32,513 nucleotides of DNA from an uncultured Acetatifactor sp. (lineage in GTDB: Bacteria > Bacillota > Clostridia > Lachnospirales > Lachnospiraceae). Location of the stretch: contig CAJUFO010000052.1 of NCBI GenBank assembly GCA_910585615.1, forward strand, positions 1-32,513. Direction: 5' to 3'. Positions 1 to 7,702 of the stretch are shown here, in pieces; the stretch's first letter is position 1; every line of letters begins with the position of its first letter. The translations under genes and the position numbers were made by a program. Below the pieces are notes generated by a model. It had not been told where the DNA came from. It searched no databases and saw nothing but the letters and a program-made list of their open reading frames with translations.

Positions 1-1
1 C

Positions 2-67
2 GGCTGCTATGGAATCTCTTTTTACCGCAAGGACTGCGAAGTCCGGCTGGGGAAGAGGGCGGATTGA
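2..67 (+). CDS. C-terminal end of an AAA-ATPase/PD-(D/E)XK protein (cut by window edge)
   Basis: The second reading frame is open from the window edge to a TGA at 65-67 and encodes 21 residues ending in CEVRLGKRAD. The pattern YGISFYRKDCEVRLGK lines up with the end of the intact AAA-ATPase/PD-(D/E)XK protein further right (KYGFAFCGKKVLIGKAG). This is therefore seen as the tail of a paralogue that begins outside the window. In this family the last strand packs on the C-terminal nuclease-like domain. Only the tail is visible, so whether the gene is intact cannot be judged. Confidence 0.6.
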   Translation, partial: GCYGISFYRKDCEVRLGKRAD

Positions 68-125
68 GGAAAGCAGCGCGAACCGTCTCAACCATAGGTT
101 GATAAGATTCCCTTTTTCTTAATCC

Positions 126-162
126 GATATACCTGGTAAATCCGCATCATTTTACCTACAAT
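126..162 (+). promoter_or_regulatory. Promoter-like block conserved upstream of both XRE-regulator copies
   Basis: GATATACCTGGTAAAT (126-141) is followed by TACAAT (157-162), a good -10 hexamer. The same 16-mer and TACAAT occur upstream of the intact paralogue at 7582-7618 with identical 31-nt start-to-start spacing, while the rest of the upstream DNA has diverged. No good -35 lies 17 bp upstream of the -10, so the 16-mer may be an activator or autoregulator site in the -35 position. Confidence 0.4.
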
Positions 163-278
163 AGGTTTCGTAGGAGGCGCGTCTTTTTGTACCACATTCA
201 ACTATAGTCAACTATGGGAAGCAGCTGCCGCTTCCTGTGTGGTCAGGCAGCTATGAAAACATATTGGAGGTAAGCATT

Positions 279-925
279 ATGATGGAACTGGAAAAAATCG
301 CAAAGAGAATCGCGTCCCTGCGCAGGGAGCGGGGATACACGGGAGAGGCCCTGCCGGAGCGGCTGCAGGTCAGCCCCCAGGCCACATCGAAATGGGAGAA
401 CGTGAAATGCCTGCCGGAGACGGCCATTCTTCCCGCGTTGGCGGAGGCGCTGGACTGCAGCATCGACAGCCTGCTATGCCCCAGGGAGCTTTTCATTTTG
501 GAGGCGGTGTATACGGACGGACCCAGGTGCCCGTGACCCGCTGCCTGGACAATCTGGTGCGCGACAATGGGCTGGACATCTATGTGAATGCCACATTCAT
601 CGGCGCTTCCATGGAAAGCGACCGCCTGAAGCTCCTGACGGTGAAGTTCCAGACGCCGGAGGGAGTGGGCTTAGCCTATGCCCTACAGAACGAGAATCTG
701 GTCCTGGACAGGAAGAGCACAGGATTTGCGCCGGACAGGGCGCTTCGGATTGTGGGTGCCTACTACGGGAACGAGAAGGAATATTCCTTTGCCATGCAGA
801 AAATGGAGCATTATGAATATTTCAAATGGGACAGGATACCGGTGAACCATGAAGTCTTCCCCAGCAGCACCGCAAGCGACGACACGGAATACCTGACGCT
901 GGTGTACCTGAACGCGGAGGGTTTC
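279..925 (+). pseudogene. Frameshifted, truncated XRE-family regulator (paralogue of the gene at 7703)
   Basis: The ATG at 279 follows GGAGG at 266-270. The first 80 codons match the intact 614-residue paralogue: an XRE helix-turn-helix (LRRERGYTGEAL...VSPQATSKWEN) followed by LFILEAVYTDG. After GACGGA the copy has 5 nt (CCCAG) where the paralogue has 9, which shifts the frame. Homology then resumes in the next frame (VPVTRCLDNLVRDNGLDIYV through SSTASDDTEYLTLVYLN) and stops near 925, about residue 215 of 614. The whole C39-like and helical C-terminal part is gone. The break coincides with the left edge of a lower-GC island, so insertion of that island or an associated deletion probably truncated the gene. 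It is unlikely to make more than a short DNA-binding peptide. Confidence 0.85.
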
Positions 926-998
926 ATTCGTTATTGCTGCTGTGTCGAATTTTTCAAACAGGCTCCCGACAAGCCGAATTTGTTTTTATACAACGGCT

Positions 999-1361
999 TC
1001 AATCCCAAAATGTTTCAATCTCTTTCAATTCGTCTGCCGAAAGAATATCCTGCCGCAACAAGGTTGATACTAAGTTTTTCACATTCCCGCCGTAGACTTT
1101 ATCAAGAAAGCTGTGGGTCTGCATGGTCTGGTATTCTGCTTCTGTTACCGTAGCCACATACTCATTTTTCCTGCCGATTTTTTTGACTTTCAAAAACTTT
1201 TTTTCTCCTAATCGGGAAAGCAGCGTGAGTACGGTGTTGTTCTTCCATTCATTCTTGTCTTTCTCCAATTCTTTCATGATGAGGGAGTATAAAGCTACCC
1301 CTCCATTCTTCCAAATGATTTTCATTAGTACCAATTCGGATTCAGAAATTTGCTGTGCCAT
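999..1361 (-). CDS. BlaI/MecI/CopY-family transcriptional repressor
   Basis: This 120-residue protein has the usual length and start of the family (MAQQISESELVLMKIIWKNG). The winged-helix core is WKNNTVLTLLSRLGEKKFLKVKKIGRKNEYVATVTEAEY. In known members the N-terminal winged helix binds dyads containing TACA/TGTA and the C-terminal helices dimerise; release needs cleavage by a BlaR1/MecR1 membrane protease. No BlaR1 gene is visible next to it. The gene is divergent from the ABC ATPase at 1660, so that transporter operon is its likely target. A ribosome site (AGGGAGG) lies just upstream of the ATG. The intergenic DNA holds TTTGTAG/CTACAAA half-sites (1386-1392 and 1418-1424) suited to such a repressor. 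How it is induced without BlaR1 is unknown. Confidence 0.9.
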   Translation of the reverse strand: MAQQISESELVLMKIIWKNGGVALYSLIMKELEKDKNEWKNNTVLTLLSRLGEKKFLKVKKIGRKNEYVATVTEAEYQTMQTHSFLDKVYGGNVKNLVSTLLRQDILSADELKEIETFWD

Positions 1362-1408
1362 ATAGTCCTCCCTTTATATTAACGTTTTGTAGGTATATAT
1401 TCATCTTA

Positions 1409-1510
1409 AGGAATTGTCTACAAATAACTGCTGCAAGTTTATGGCAATTTTTATTGTATTTCCGGGCTTTTGCCTGAAGCAATTGCAGCAGTTATTTTCC
1501 GACAATTCCT
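1409..1510. repeat. 102-nt palindromic element with 28-bp arms
   Basis: Positions 1409-1436 and 1483-1510 are inverted repeats of 28 nt with only three adjacent mismatches, closed by a 46-nt AT-rich centre. The element begins AGGAATTGTC and ends GACAATTCCT. Direct repeats of TTTGTAGGT lie outside it at 1386-1394 and 1516-1524, though not immediately adjacent. It could be a miniature inverted-repeat element or a large regulatory hairpin between blaI-like and ABC genes. It encodes no protein. Confidence 0.7.
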
Positions 1511-1553
1511 AACACTTTGTAGGTGATAATGCAATACCCCAAAACAAATTTAA

Positions 1554-1613
1554 TAAACAGATAAGAAACAAATAGTAAACAGATAAAGACTTTTCCGAAA
1601 TAAGATGTATAAT
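1554..1613 (+). promoter_or_regulatory. Promoter of the ABC operon with paired direct repeats
   Basis: A perfect TATAAT lies at 1608-1613 with no recognisable -35. Upstream, TAAACAGATAA occurs twice (1554-1564 and 1576-1586), 22 nt apart, on one face of the helix and reaching the -35 area. OmpR/PhoB-type regulators bind such repeats and replace the -35. The OmpR-type regulator at 5380 in the same island is the obvious candidate; this link is inferred. Confidence 0.5.
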
Positions 1614-1659
1614 ATCAAAGAAACACAAACTTCTTTTCAATCACTATGGAGGGATAAAC

Positions 1660-2418
1660 ATGAGCAGGATTCTTCATACCGATAAATTGTGCAAATCATT
1701 TTCAAACGGCGGCTTGCAGCAGCATATCATCAAGAATCTTGATCTTGAGATCAGGGAAAAGGACTTCACTGTTATAATGGGGGCGTCGGGTTCGGGCAAA
1801 TCCACTCTGCTTTATGCACTTTCTGGAATGGATACCCCGACCCTCGGCAGAGTTTTCTTCGGTGACAAGGATATATCGAAATATACCAACGACCAGCTTG
1901 CTGTGTTCAGACGTGAAAACTGCGGGTTTGTCTTTCAGAGCATTTATCTGCTGGAAAACATGACCGTATTCGATAACATCATGACAGGTGCGCTTGTGAT
2001 ACAGAAGAACAGTCCCGAGCTTGTGAAAAAGACCGAGGAGCTTCTCAAAAAGGTCGGTATAGGCGAAAAGCTGTGGGATAAATACCCGAACCAGCTTTCG
2101 GGCGGTGAGTGCCAGAGGGTCGGCATCGTAAGAGCGGTCATCAATGATCCAAAGCTGCTTTTTGCCGATGAGCCGACAGGCAGTCTGAACTCGGCTTCGA
2201 GCCGTGACGTTCTTGATATCTTCACGGAACTGAACTCAAAAGGACAAAGCATTGTAATGGTGACCCACGACATGAAAACCGCTCTCAGAGGAAACAGGGT
2301 GATATATCTTCGTGACGGTGCTGTGATCGGCGAACATGAAATGCCGTCATTCGGCACAAATGATATCAAGGGCAGACAAGAGGGCTTGCAGAGATTCCTC
2401 GATGATATGGGGTGGTAA
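1660..2418 (+). CDS. ABC transporter ATP-binding protein (MacB/Bce type)
   Basis: This 252-residue ATPase shows every nucleotide-binding motif: Walker A GASGSGKST near residues 42-49, the Q-loop in VFQS, signature LSGGECQR, Walker B LLFADEPTGSLNS and the switch histidine in VTHDMK. It powers the FtsX-type permease that starts 2 nt after its stop. Proteins of this group drive antimicrobial-peptide resistance or lipoprotein export at the membrane. The ATG follows GGAGGG. A BlaI-type repressor is divergent upstream and a two-component system is downstream, both likely regulators. The ATPase looks intact, but its permease partner lacks its final membrane domain, so the complex is probably dead or altered. 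Confidence 0.93.
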   Translation: MSRILHTDKLCKSFSNGGLQQHIIKNLDLEIREKDFTVIMGASGSGKSTLLYALSGMDTPTLGRVFFGDKDISKYTNDQLAVFRRENCGFVFQSIYLLENMTVFDNIMTGALVIQKNSPELVKKTEELLKKVGIGEKLWDKYPNQLSGGECQRVGIVRAVINDPKLLFADEPTGSLNSASSRDVLDIFTELNSKGQSIVMVTHDMKTALRGNRVIYLRDGAVIGEHEMPSFGTNDIKGRQEGLQRFLDDMGW

Positions 2419-2419
2419 T

Positions 2420-4420
2420 ATGGAAAAGATACTCAGACTTTCTTTTGCAAATATTAAAAAGCATAAGAAACAGACGATACTCCTTACTCTGCTGATCGTG
2501 TTCTGTATGGCTGTCACATCGGCGGCAGCTGCGGGCAGCATTGATATGACGGGCCTATTTCCCCGTGTGGCGGATGAGTATGCCGTACATAAAAATGCGC
2601 TTTATATCAAAGAGGATTATTACAATGACAGCTTCATCCGGCTGCTTCGTGAAGATGAGAGGGTAACGGATATCGATCATGTCCGTGTTCTGTTCAGTAC
2701 GGCAACGAAATACCTTGACAAGGAAGGCGAGGAACAGGCGCTGTATATGAGTTTCGTGACTAAGGAGCTCGAAAAGAACATAGAGCGCTCTCCCATAGAA
2801 ACGACCCTCACCGATGAGGAGATAGCAGCACTTGAACACCCGATCTATCTGCCCTATGCAGGACAAGAAAGCCTTGCATCAAAGCTCAGTGAGGGCGACA
2901 CTTTTAACATAATTTACGGAACAAAGCTGTTCTCCTTTACAGTTGCAGGTTTTTATGAATCAATTTTTATGCCCACGACCGGTATGGGTTTCCAGATGAT
3001 CGTTTCGGACAGCGACTATGTTTCTCTGATGACCATAATCGGCAAGTATGAAATGGTGCTGTTCGACTGCAATCCCCTTGATGACTGTGTGGATATATAT
3101 TTAAAATTTTATGACAGAGTCGAAGAACAGACAGGCAAAGATATCGGATATAATATTCTGAGCCTTCTGTATAAAAATCTGGAACAGAAAAGTGCTGTTT
3201 TCTCGGAGATCGTCATTGGTATCATGCTGTTTATGGCGGTTGTCATATTCATTGCCGCCGCTATTATGATACGTTTCCGTATCGCAGGCGATATACAGGA
3301 TCAGATACAGTCTATCGGCGTATTGGAAGCACTCGGTTATACATCAAAGGAGATCGCGCTTTCCTATACCGCGGAGTATCTTATGACAGCCCTTGCAGGC
3401 GTTATTATCGGCGCGGGCGGCGCATTTGCGCTGCTGCCTGTACTGCACAGAGTCGCTGAAACACTTTCGGGACATCACGGCAGTCTGCATATCTCTCCGC
3501 TCCCGATACTGCTGACGGCATTGATTATCCTTATTTTTGTGGGAGTAATCGCACATACGAGAGCTTTGGCAGTAAAGAAATATCCCCCTGTGCGGGCTTT
3601 CCGTAAAGGAATAGCTGTTCATCATTTCGGCAAAAACCGGTTTCCGCTCAGGAATACTAAAAACAGCGTGCATCTTCGCCTTGCCCTGAAAGGCTTTTTC
3701 GATAATATGAAGCAGAATATCAGTCTTACTGTCTGCATAGCTGTCTCGGCACTTGCCGCTGTCGCAGGTATCCTGATTGCAGACCTGTTCGCCTCTGATC
3801 TGAAAGCTGCCGCATGGCTGACAGGAGAGGAAATGCCCGACCAAATAGTGACCGTTATGCACTCCGTCAACACTGAGGAGCTTGCGGAAAGAATAAGCGA
3901 GATGCAGGGTGTAAAACGTGTGCAGACAGGTTCGTTTTCTCTTGATCTGTCCGAATGGAGGTCTCTCTATGCCTTTGACCGTGAGAGTTGTCTTGTGCCG
4001 GTATCCTATCCCGATTTTTCTCAGTGCGAGAACATTCAGGCAACAGCAGGCAGACTTCCCGAACATGACAATGAGATTGCTGTTTCAAAGCTGTTCGCTA
4101 CCCAGCACAGCCTGAAGGTCGGTGACAATCTCACCCTCGAATGCAACAGGGTAAAAAAGAATTACATCATCTGCGGATTGATTCCAAGCATGTCCAACGA
4201 CGGAACAACTCTCTATATTACCGAACAGGCTTTAAAACGTATCATGCCCACTTACCGCCCCTCTGCGATAGAGATATACCTTGAGGACAAAACGGATCGG
4301 GCAGAGTTTCAGACACTGCTTATGCAAATTGAACGGCGCAAGTTCCGGCGGAGCAACGATGCTGACCGAATCGCTCATGATCTCCGCTCTTGCGGAAAAG
4401 GGCATAACAGTCACTTTTGA
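2420..4420 (+). CDS. FtsX-like ABC permease, C-terminally truncated
   Basis: The start at 2420 is chosen because GGGGTGG precedes it and it follows the ATPase stop by one base; an upstream in-frame ATG would lie inside the ATPase gene. Visible parts are TM1 (about residues 18-38), a first extracytoplasmic domain, TM2-TM4 (about 264-286, 319-342, 357-382), TM5 (about 433-457) and a second extracytoplasmic domain up to about residue 638. Members normally end with three more helices forming the second FtsX domain; here these are missing. The last 28 or so codons (from about 4335) are out-of-frame sequence overlapping the next gene fragment. A deletion probably removed the 3' end of this gene together with the 5' end of the next one. 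It is likely non-functional as an exporter. Confidence 0.8.
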   Translation: MEKILRLSFANIKKHKKQTILLTLLIVFCMAVTSAAAAGSIDMTGLFPRVADEYAVHKNALYIKEDYYNDSFIRLLREDERVTDIDHVRVLFSTATKYLDKEGEEQALYMSFVTKELEKNIERSPIETTLTDEEIAALEHPIYLPYAGQESLASKLSEGDTFNIIYGTKLFSFTVAGFYESIFMPTTGMGFQMIVSDSDYVSLMTIIGKYEMVLFDCNPLDDCVDIYLKFYDRVEEQTGKDIGYNILSLLYKNLEQKSAVFSEIVIGIMLFMAVVIFIAAAIMIRFRIAGDIQDQIQSIGVLEALGYTSKEIALSYTAEYLMTALAGVIIGAGGAFALLPVLHRVAETLSGHHGSLHISPLPILLTALIILIFVGVIAHTRALAVKKYPPVRAFRKGIAVHHFGKNRFPLRNTKNSVHLRLALKGFFDNMKQNISLTVCIAVSALAAVAGILIADLFASDLKAAAWLTGEEMPDQIVTVMHSVNTEELAERISEMQGVKRVQTGSFSLDLSEWRSLYAFDRESCLVPVSYPDFSQCENIQATAGRLPEHDNEIAVSKLFATQHSLKVGDNLTLECNRVKKNYIICGLIPSMSNDGTTLYITEQALKRIMPTYRPSAIEIYLEDKTDRAEFQTLLMQIERRKFRRSNDADRIAHDLRSCGKGHNSHF

Positions 4421-5366
4421 TGAACCAAAAGGAATGGAAACAGCGGACAAAGTTCCGGAAAAATATCTGAAGATGGCGGATATCTATGCGAGAGGGGACG
4501 GCATATTCAAGGTGGAGTTCCCTCACGGGAAGTATATGGGGATCACCGAGATCACGGCAGAAAACCCCAAGACAAAACGGTATATGTACACTGCTGATGA
4601 CAGCTTTGTGCTTATGGACGGTGAACCCGATTCGGATGATTTTGTTCAGGCAGGCGAGCAGGAACTGCTCACATTTACCGAAAGGAACGGTAATATCTAT
4701 ATCTGCAAGTATGCAAATACCTATGCGGACGGTTTCGGACGGTATATAGAGCTATCTTACTATCTGCAAAGAGTGGGAGAGTTTAATGTCAGCGACAGCG
4801 TTCAGCAGGCTTGGACCCAGAGGAACGGCAAAAAATACTACATGACAAACATGAAGTATTCCAACGTTTTTTACAATGTAAGCCCCTGCGTTAAGCTGAA
4901 TGTACCCGAGGGTATAAACGGCTGTGCGAAGTTTACGGGTGGGATGATCATGAAGACGATGCGTTTTACCAATGAAAATAAGGCGGAGGGCTTTGTTTTG
5001 ATGCCCGGCGAAGCAGGACGTGAGCTGACCGATTTTGAAGTGTTCACCGAGAACGGCTGTGAATACCTGCGCACAGGCGATCAGGCTATGATGTTGGTAA
5101 GTGAGGATTCAATTTACGATCTTACGGCAGATATTCACGAAATAGCTCTTGAAACGGGACGGGCAAAGTGGTATAAGATAGGTGAGATGGACTTAAAGTC
5201 CGTTACCCTTGATATCCCCGAACAGGCGGCAGTTTATATTTATGATAAGTTTGATAACGTGGTTTACTCAAGCTATATGAATGGCTATGGAAATCATGTG
5301 ACACTTCCCGAAAGCGGAAAGATCGTATTCATAGGCGAGAGCGGCGAAAAGGTGGGTATTGGATGA
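4359..5366 (+). CDS. 3' fragment of an extracytoplasmic-type protein, N-terminus lost
   Basis: An open frame runs from upstream of the ATG at 4359 to a TGA at 5364. It encodes about 335 residues rich in beta-strand patterns (for example YLRTGDQAMMLVSEDSIYDLT and a final glycine-rich stretch around VTLPESGKIVFIGESGEK). No signal peptide or membrane helix is present, and the frame emerges directly from truncated permease sequence in another frame, so the original N-terminus appears deleted. The C-terminal pattern recalls the beta-domain that follows serine-hydrolase (class-C beta-lactamase-like) domains in some Clostridia, but this is from memory and weak. ATG 4359 has a poor GGCGGAG ribosome site. 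The function is not recognised. Confidence 0.5.
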   Translation: MLTESLMISALAEKGITVTFDEPKGMETADKVPEKYLKMADIYARGDGIFKVEFPHGKYMGITEITAENPKTKRYMYTADDSFVLMDGEPDSDDFVQAGEQELLTFTERNGNIYICKYANTYADGFGRYIELSYYLQRVGEFNVSDSVQQAWTQRNGKKYYMTNMKYSNVFYNVSPCVKLNVPEGINGCAKFTGGMIMKTMRFTNENKAEGFVLMPGEAGRELTDFEVFTENGCEYLRTGDQAMMLVSEDSIYDLTADIHEIALETGRAKWYKIGEMDLKSVTLDIPEQAAVYIYDKFDNVVYSSYMNGYGNHVTLPESGKIVFIGESGEKVGIG

Positions 5367-5379
5367 AAGAAGTGATAGT

Positions 5380-6093
5380 ATGGATTATAAGTGCCTGATG
5401 ATAGACGATGATGAGATCATTGCCGAAAACACGGCGGAGTATTTTAATGCGTTCGATATAAAAACGGCTTATGTTACAAGCTATGAGAATGCGGTGGACT
5501 TCCTTGCGGAGAACACCGTTTCTCTGTTGCTTTTGGATATAAACCTCGGGGACAAGTCTGGCTTTGAGCTGTGTAAGAGCATAAGGAGCGGATACAATAT
5601 GCCTATCCTTTTCATCAGTGCCCGTACAAGTGATGACGATCTGCTTATGGCGCTAAATATCGGCGGAGATGATTATATCAAAAAGCCTTTCAAGATGAAT
5701 ATTCTCCTTGCAAAGGTCAGGGCTATCCTGAACAGATACGAAAGTACACAGTCTGTCGTGAAAGAATCGCCTAAAGCGACAAGCAGCAGAAAAATACAGA
5801 TCATGGACGGTCTGTTTTTTGATACACAGTCGCACTGCATAAGCAAAAACGGAGAACAGATCACGCTGAAAGCTCTTGAATACAAAATGCTGTTCTATTT
5901 TCTGGAGCATAGAGGAAAGGTCATAACAAAGGACGAGTTCTTGCAGAATGTGTGGAAAGACGAGTGCGTCGGTGAGGGTACGGTTGCGGTGCATATCCGT
6001 CATCTTCGGGAAAAGCTCGAAGCCGACCCGAATGAGCCGAAGATCATAAAAACGGTTTGGGGTGTAGGGTATATCATGGGTGAAACGTCATGA
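5380..6093 (+). CDS. OmpR/PhoB-family response regulator
   Basis: The 237-residue protein has a receiver domain with acidic pocket D10/D11, phosphoacceptor D53 in LLLLDINLG, the switch serine in LFISART and the conserved lysine in DDYIKKPF. A winged-helix DNA-binding domain follows, ending IIKTVWGVGYIMGE. The ATG at 5380 is preferred over an in-frame TTG at 5359 that overlaps the preceding gene, because GAAAGAAG precedes it and MDYKCLMIDDD starts like the family. The gene overlaps the kinase gene by 4 nt (ATGA), so the two are translationally coupled. It probably activates the ABC operon through the direct repeats at 1554-1586; that is inferred. Confidence 0.92.
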   Translation: MDYKCLMIDDDEIIAENTAEYFNAFDIKTAYVTSYENAVDFLAENTVSLLLLDINLGDKSGFELCKSIRSGYNMPILFISARTSDDDLLMALNIGGDDYIKKPFKMNILLAKVRAILNRYESTQSVVKESPKATSSRKIQIMDGLFFDTQSHCISKNGEQITLKALEYKMLFYFLEHRGKVITKDEFLQNVWKDECVGEGTVAVHIRHLREKLEADPNEPKIIKTVWGVGYIMGETS

Positions 6094-7343
6094 GGTACGG
6101 AAGAACGCTTATTCTTCTTGCGACGATCGTCGCCTGCTGTATCGGGATATTCGTCATGACGGGCAGGCAAAAATATATGCCAAACATGGTCCTGCAAAAT
6201 GATATTGCTGAAACAGTAAGAGAAAATATGAATGACCTTGCTGTTCTTGAAGAAAAGTTTCCCGATACCGATATACTTGTGTTTGACAGGGAGGGTTTCT
6301 GCATCTATCCCGAGGGCGAAAACTTAACGCTCACGAAATCAAGAAATAACGGCGATCTGTGTCTTGCGGTGACGGACGGTGACAGATTTCTTGCAACAGC
6401 GGCGATACCTGACCCGTCTTTTTCGGGGTATAGCAAGGCTTTTGATCGACTGACCTGTGCGGCTGTAATACTGTTTCTTATCATGGTAACGGCGGCAGTA
6501 TCGTTCTATCTGTATATCGGCAGGAACATCTTAAAGCCATTCCGCAAGATGAAAGAGTTTGCAGGCAGGATATCAATGGGCGATCTCGACAGTCCTCTTG
6601 AAATGGAGCGCAGCAATCTGTTTGGGGTTTTCACCGAGAGCTTTGATATCATGCGTGAGGAATTGAGAGCGTCAAAAGCCAGAGAAACAGAACTCAAACG
6701 AAAAGAAAAAGAGCTTGTTGCTGAGCTGAGTCACGACCTGAAAACGCCTATTACGGGTATCAACACAATCTGCGATGTGCTGAGTCTGAAAGTACAGGAT
6801 AAATATGTTCTTGGCAAGGTTGAGGGCATACAGAAGAAGACACAGCAGATGGAACTTCTCGTCACTGATCTGCTGACTGCTGCACTTGACGATCTTGGCG
6901 AGATGACCGTGAACTGCACTGATGAAAATGCGGCTGTGCTGTATGACATCATCAGGGCGGCGGATACGCGCTCTCTTGTGAGAAGGAGTACGATACCCGA
7001 ATGTATGATACACATTGACATAAAACGTATGGAGCAAATTATCGGAAACATTATCGGTAATTCTTATAAATATGCCGATACTCCCATAGACATTGAGTGT
7101 GCTTCGAGCGGAGACTATCTGACACTGTCGATCACCGATTACGGCGAGGGCGTTCCGGCTGACGAGCTTGATCTTATAATAAACAAATTTTACCGTGGCA
7201 AGAACGTAAAAGATTCCGACATAGACGGCAGCGGTCTGGGGCTGTATATCGCTTCGGTTCTTATGGCTAAAATGAACGGTGGACTTATATGTTCAAGCAA
7301 GGGTAAAGGATTGACGGTGACTTTGATGATCCTGCTGTCGTAG
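6090..7343 (+). CDS. Membrane sensor histidine kinase
   Basis: This 417-residue kinase has TM1 at about 5-23, a roughly 95-residue extracytoplasmic sensor region, TM2 at about 121-143 and a HAMP-like linker at about 144-196. The phosphorylated H215 lies in AELSHDLKTPITG. The catalytic domain carries the N-box GNIIGNSYKYA, G1 DYGEGVP and G2 GSGLGLYIA. It phosphorylates the regulator encoded just upstream (ATGA overlap). The sizeable external domain differs from the short-loop BceS-type kinase at 27303, so this system probably senses its signal directly. It is the last gene of the low-GC island; its stop is 1 nt from the end of a truncated minus-strand ORF. Confidence 0.93.
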   Translation: MRYGRTLILLATIVACCIGIFVMTGRQKYMPNMVLQNDIAETVRENMNDLAVLEEKFPDTDILVFDREGFCIYPEGENLTLTKSRNNGDLCLAVTDGDRFLATAAIPDPSFSGYSKAFDRLTCAAVILFLIMVTAAVSFYLYIGRNILKPFRKMKEFAGRISMGDLDSPLEMERSNLFGVFTESFDIMREELRASKARETELKRKEKELVAELSHDLKTPITGINTICDVLSLKVQDKYVLGKVEGIQKKTQQMELLVTDLLTAALDDLGEMTVNCTDENAAVLYDIIRAADTRSLVRRSTIPECMIHIDIKRMEQIIGNIIGNSYKYADTPIDIECASSGDYLTLSITDYGEGVPADELDLIINKFYRGKNVKDSDIDGSGLGLYIASVLMAKMNGGLICSSKGKGLTVTLMILLS

Positions 7344-7344
7344 T

Positions 7345-7410
7345 TTATTGTATAATGCATCTTGGATAATTATGCCTTTGACGCACCTCACGCCGCTTTA
7401 TATCATCCAA
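7345..7410 (-). pseudogene. Orphan 5' end of a gene behind a MerR-type promoter
   Basis: On the minus strand, AGGAGG precedes a possible TTG start at 7410 that opens 21 codons (MDDIKRREVRQRHNYPRC...) and ends at 7345, one base from the kinase stop. A strong promoter lies just upstream at 7434-7464. The simplest reading is that a real minus-strand gene was cut off by the low-GC island, leaving promoter, leader and a few codons. The product is not recognised. Confidence 0.3.
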
Positions 7411-7433
7411 AGAAAAGCTCCCTCCTGAAACCT

Positions 7434-7464
7434 ATTATAAATCATTACGCAGCGTCATAAACAA
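7434..7464 (-). promoter_or_regulatory. MerR-type promoter, 19-bp spacer (orphan)
   Basis: Read on minus: -35 TTGTTT (7459-7464), a 19-bp spacer (7440-7458) and -10 TATAAT (7434-7439). The spacer holds TGACGCTGCGT at spacer positions 2-12. The promoter of the MerR-family gene at 22807 (25734-25764) also has a 19-bp spacer, with TGACGCAGCGT at the same positions. Over-long 19-bp spacers with a central dyad are the hallmark of MerR-controlled promoters. The MerR protein of this window is the natural candidate regulator. Confidence 0.6.
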
Positions 7465-7581
7465 GACCTTTTCGGAGAATTTTCAGGGGGGCAAAGATTT
7501 TTGGCTCGGAATGGTGTGGTGCTGGCATGTATGGGTCAAGCTTTCAACTACAGGTTGATTTTTTCCGCTTCTGTTTCACCT

Positions 7582-7618
7582 GATATACCTGGTAAATGCC
7601 GTTGATTTTGCTTACAAT
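7582..7618 (+). promoter_or_regulatory. Promoter-like block of the XRE/C39 gene
   Basis: GATATACCTGGTAAAT (7582-7597) and TACAAT (7613-7618) repeat the arrangement seen at 126-162 upstream of the decayed paralogue, with the same spacing. The transcript would start about 80 nt before the ATG at 7703. Confidence 0.4.
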
Positions 7619-7627
7619 AGCACCAAG

Positions 7628-7657
7628 ATAATAAAATCCTATTTGGGATTCTATTAT
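7628..7657. repeat. 12-bp inverted repeat in the XRE/C39 gene leader
   Basis: ATAATAAAATCC (7628-7639) and GGATTCTATTAT (7646-7657) are inverted repeats with one mismatch and a 6-nt centre, just downstream of the predicted -10. It could be an operator for the XRE protein encoded downstream or a leader hairpin. It is not conserved upstream of the decayed paralogue. The rest of 7465-7581 shows nothing recognisable. Confidence 0.4.
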
Positions 7658-7702
7658 GGCACTAAACTCACGGCGCTGAAGACAGATTGGAGGTAAAACA
7701 TT

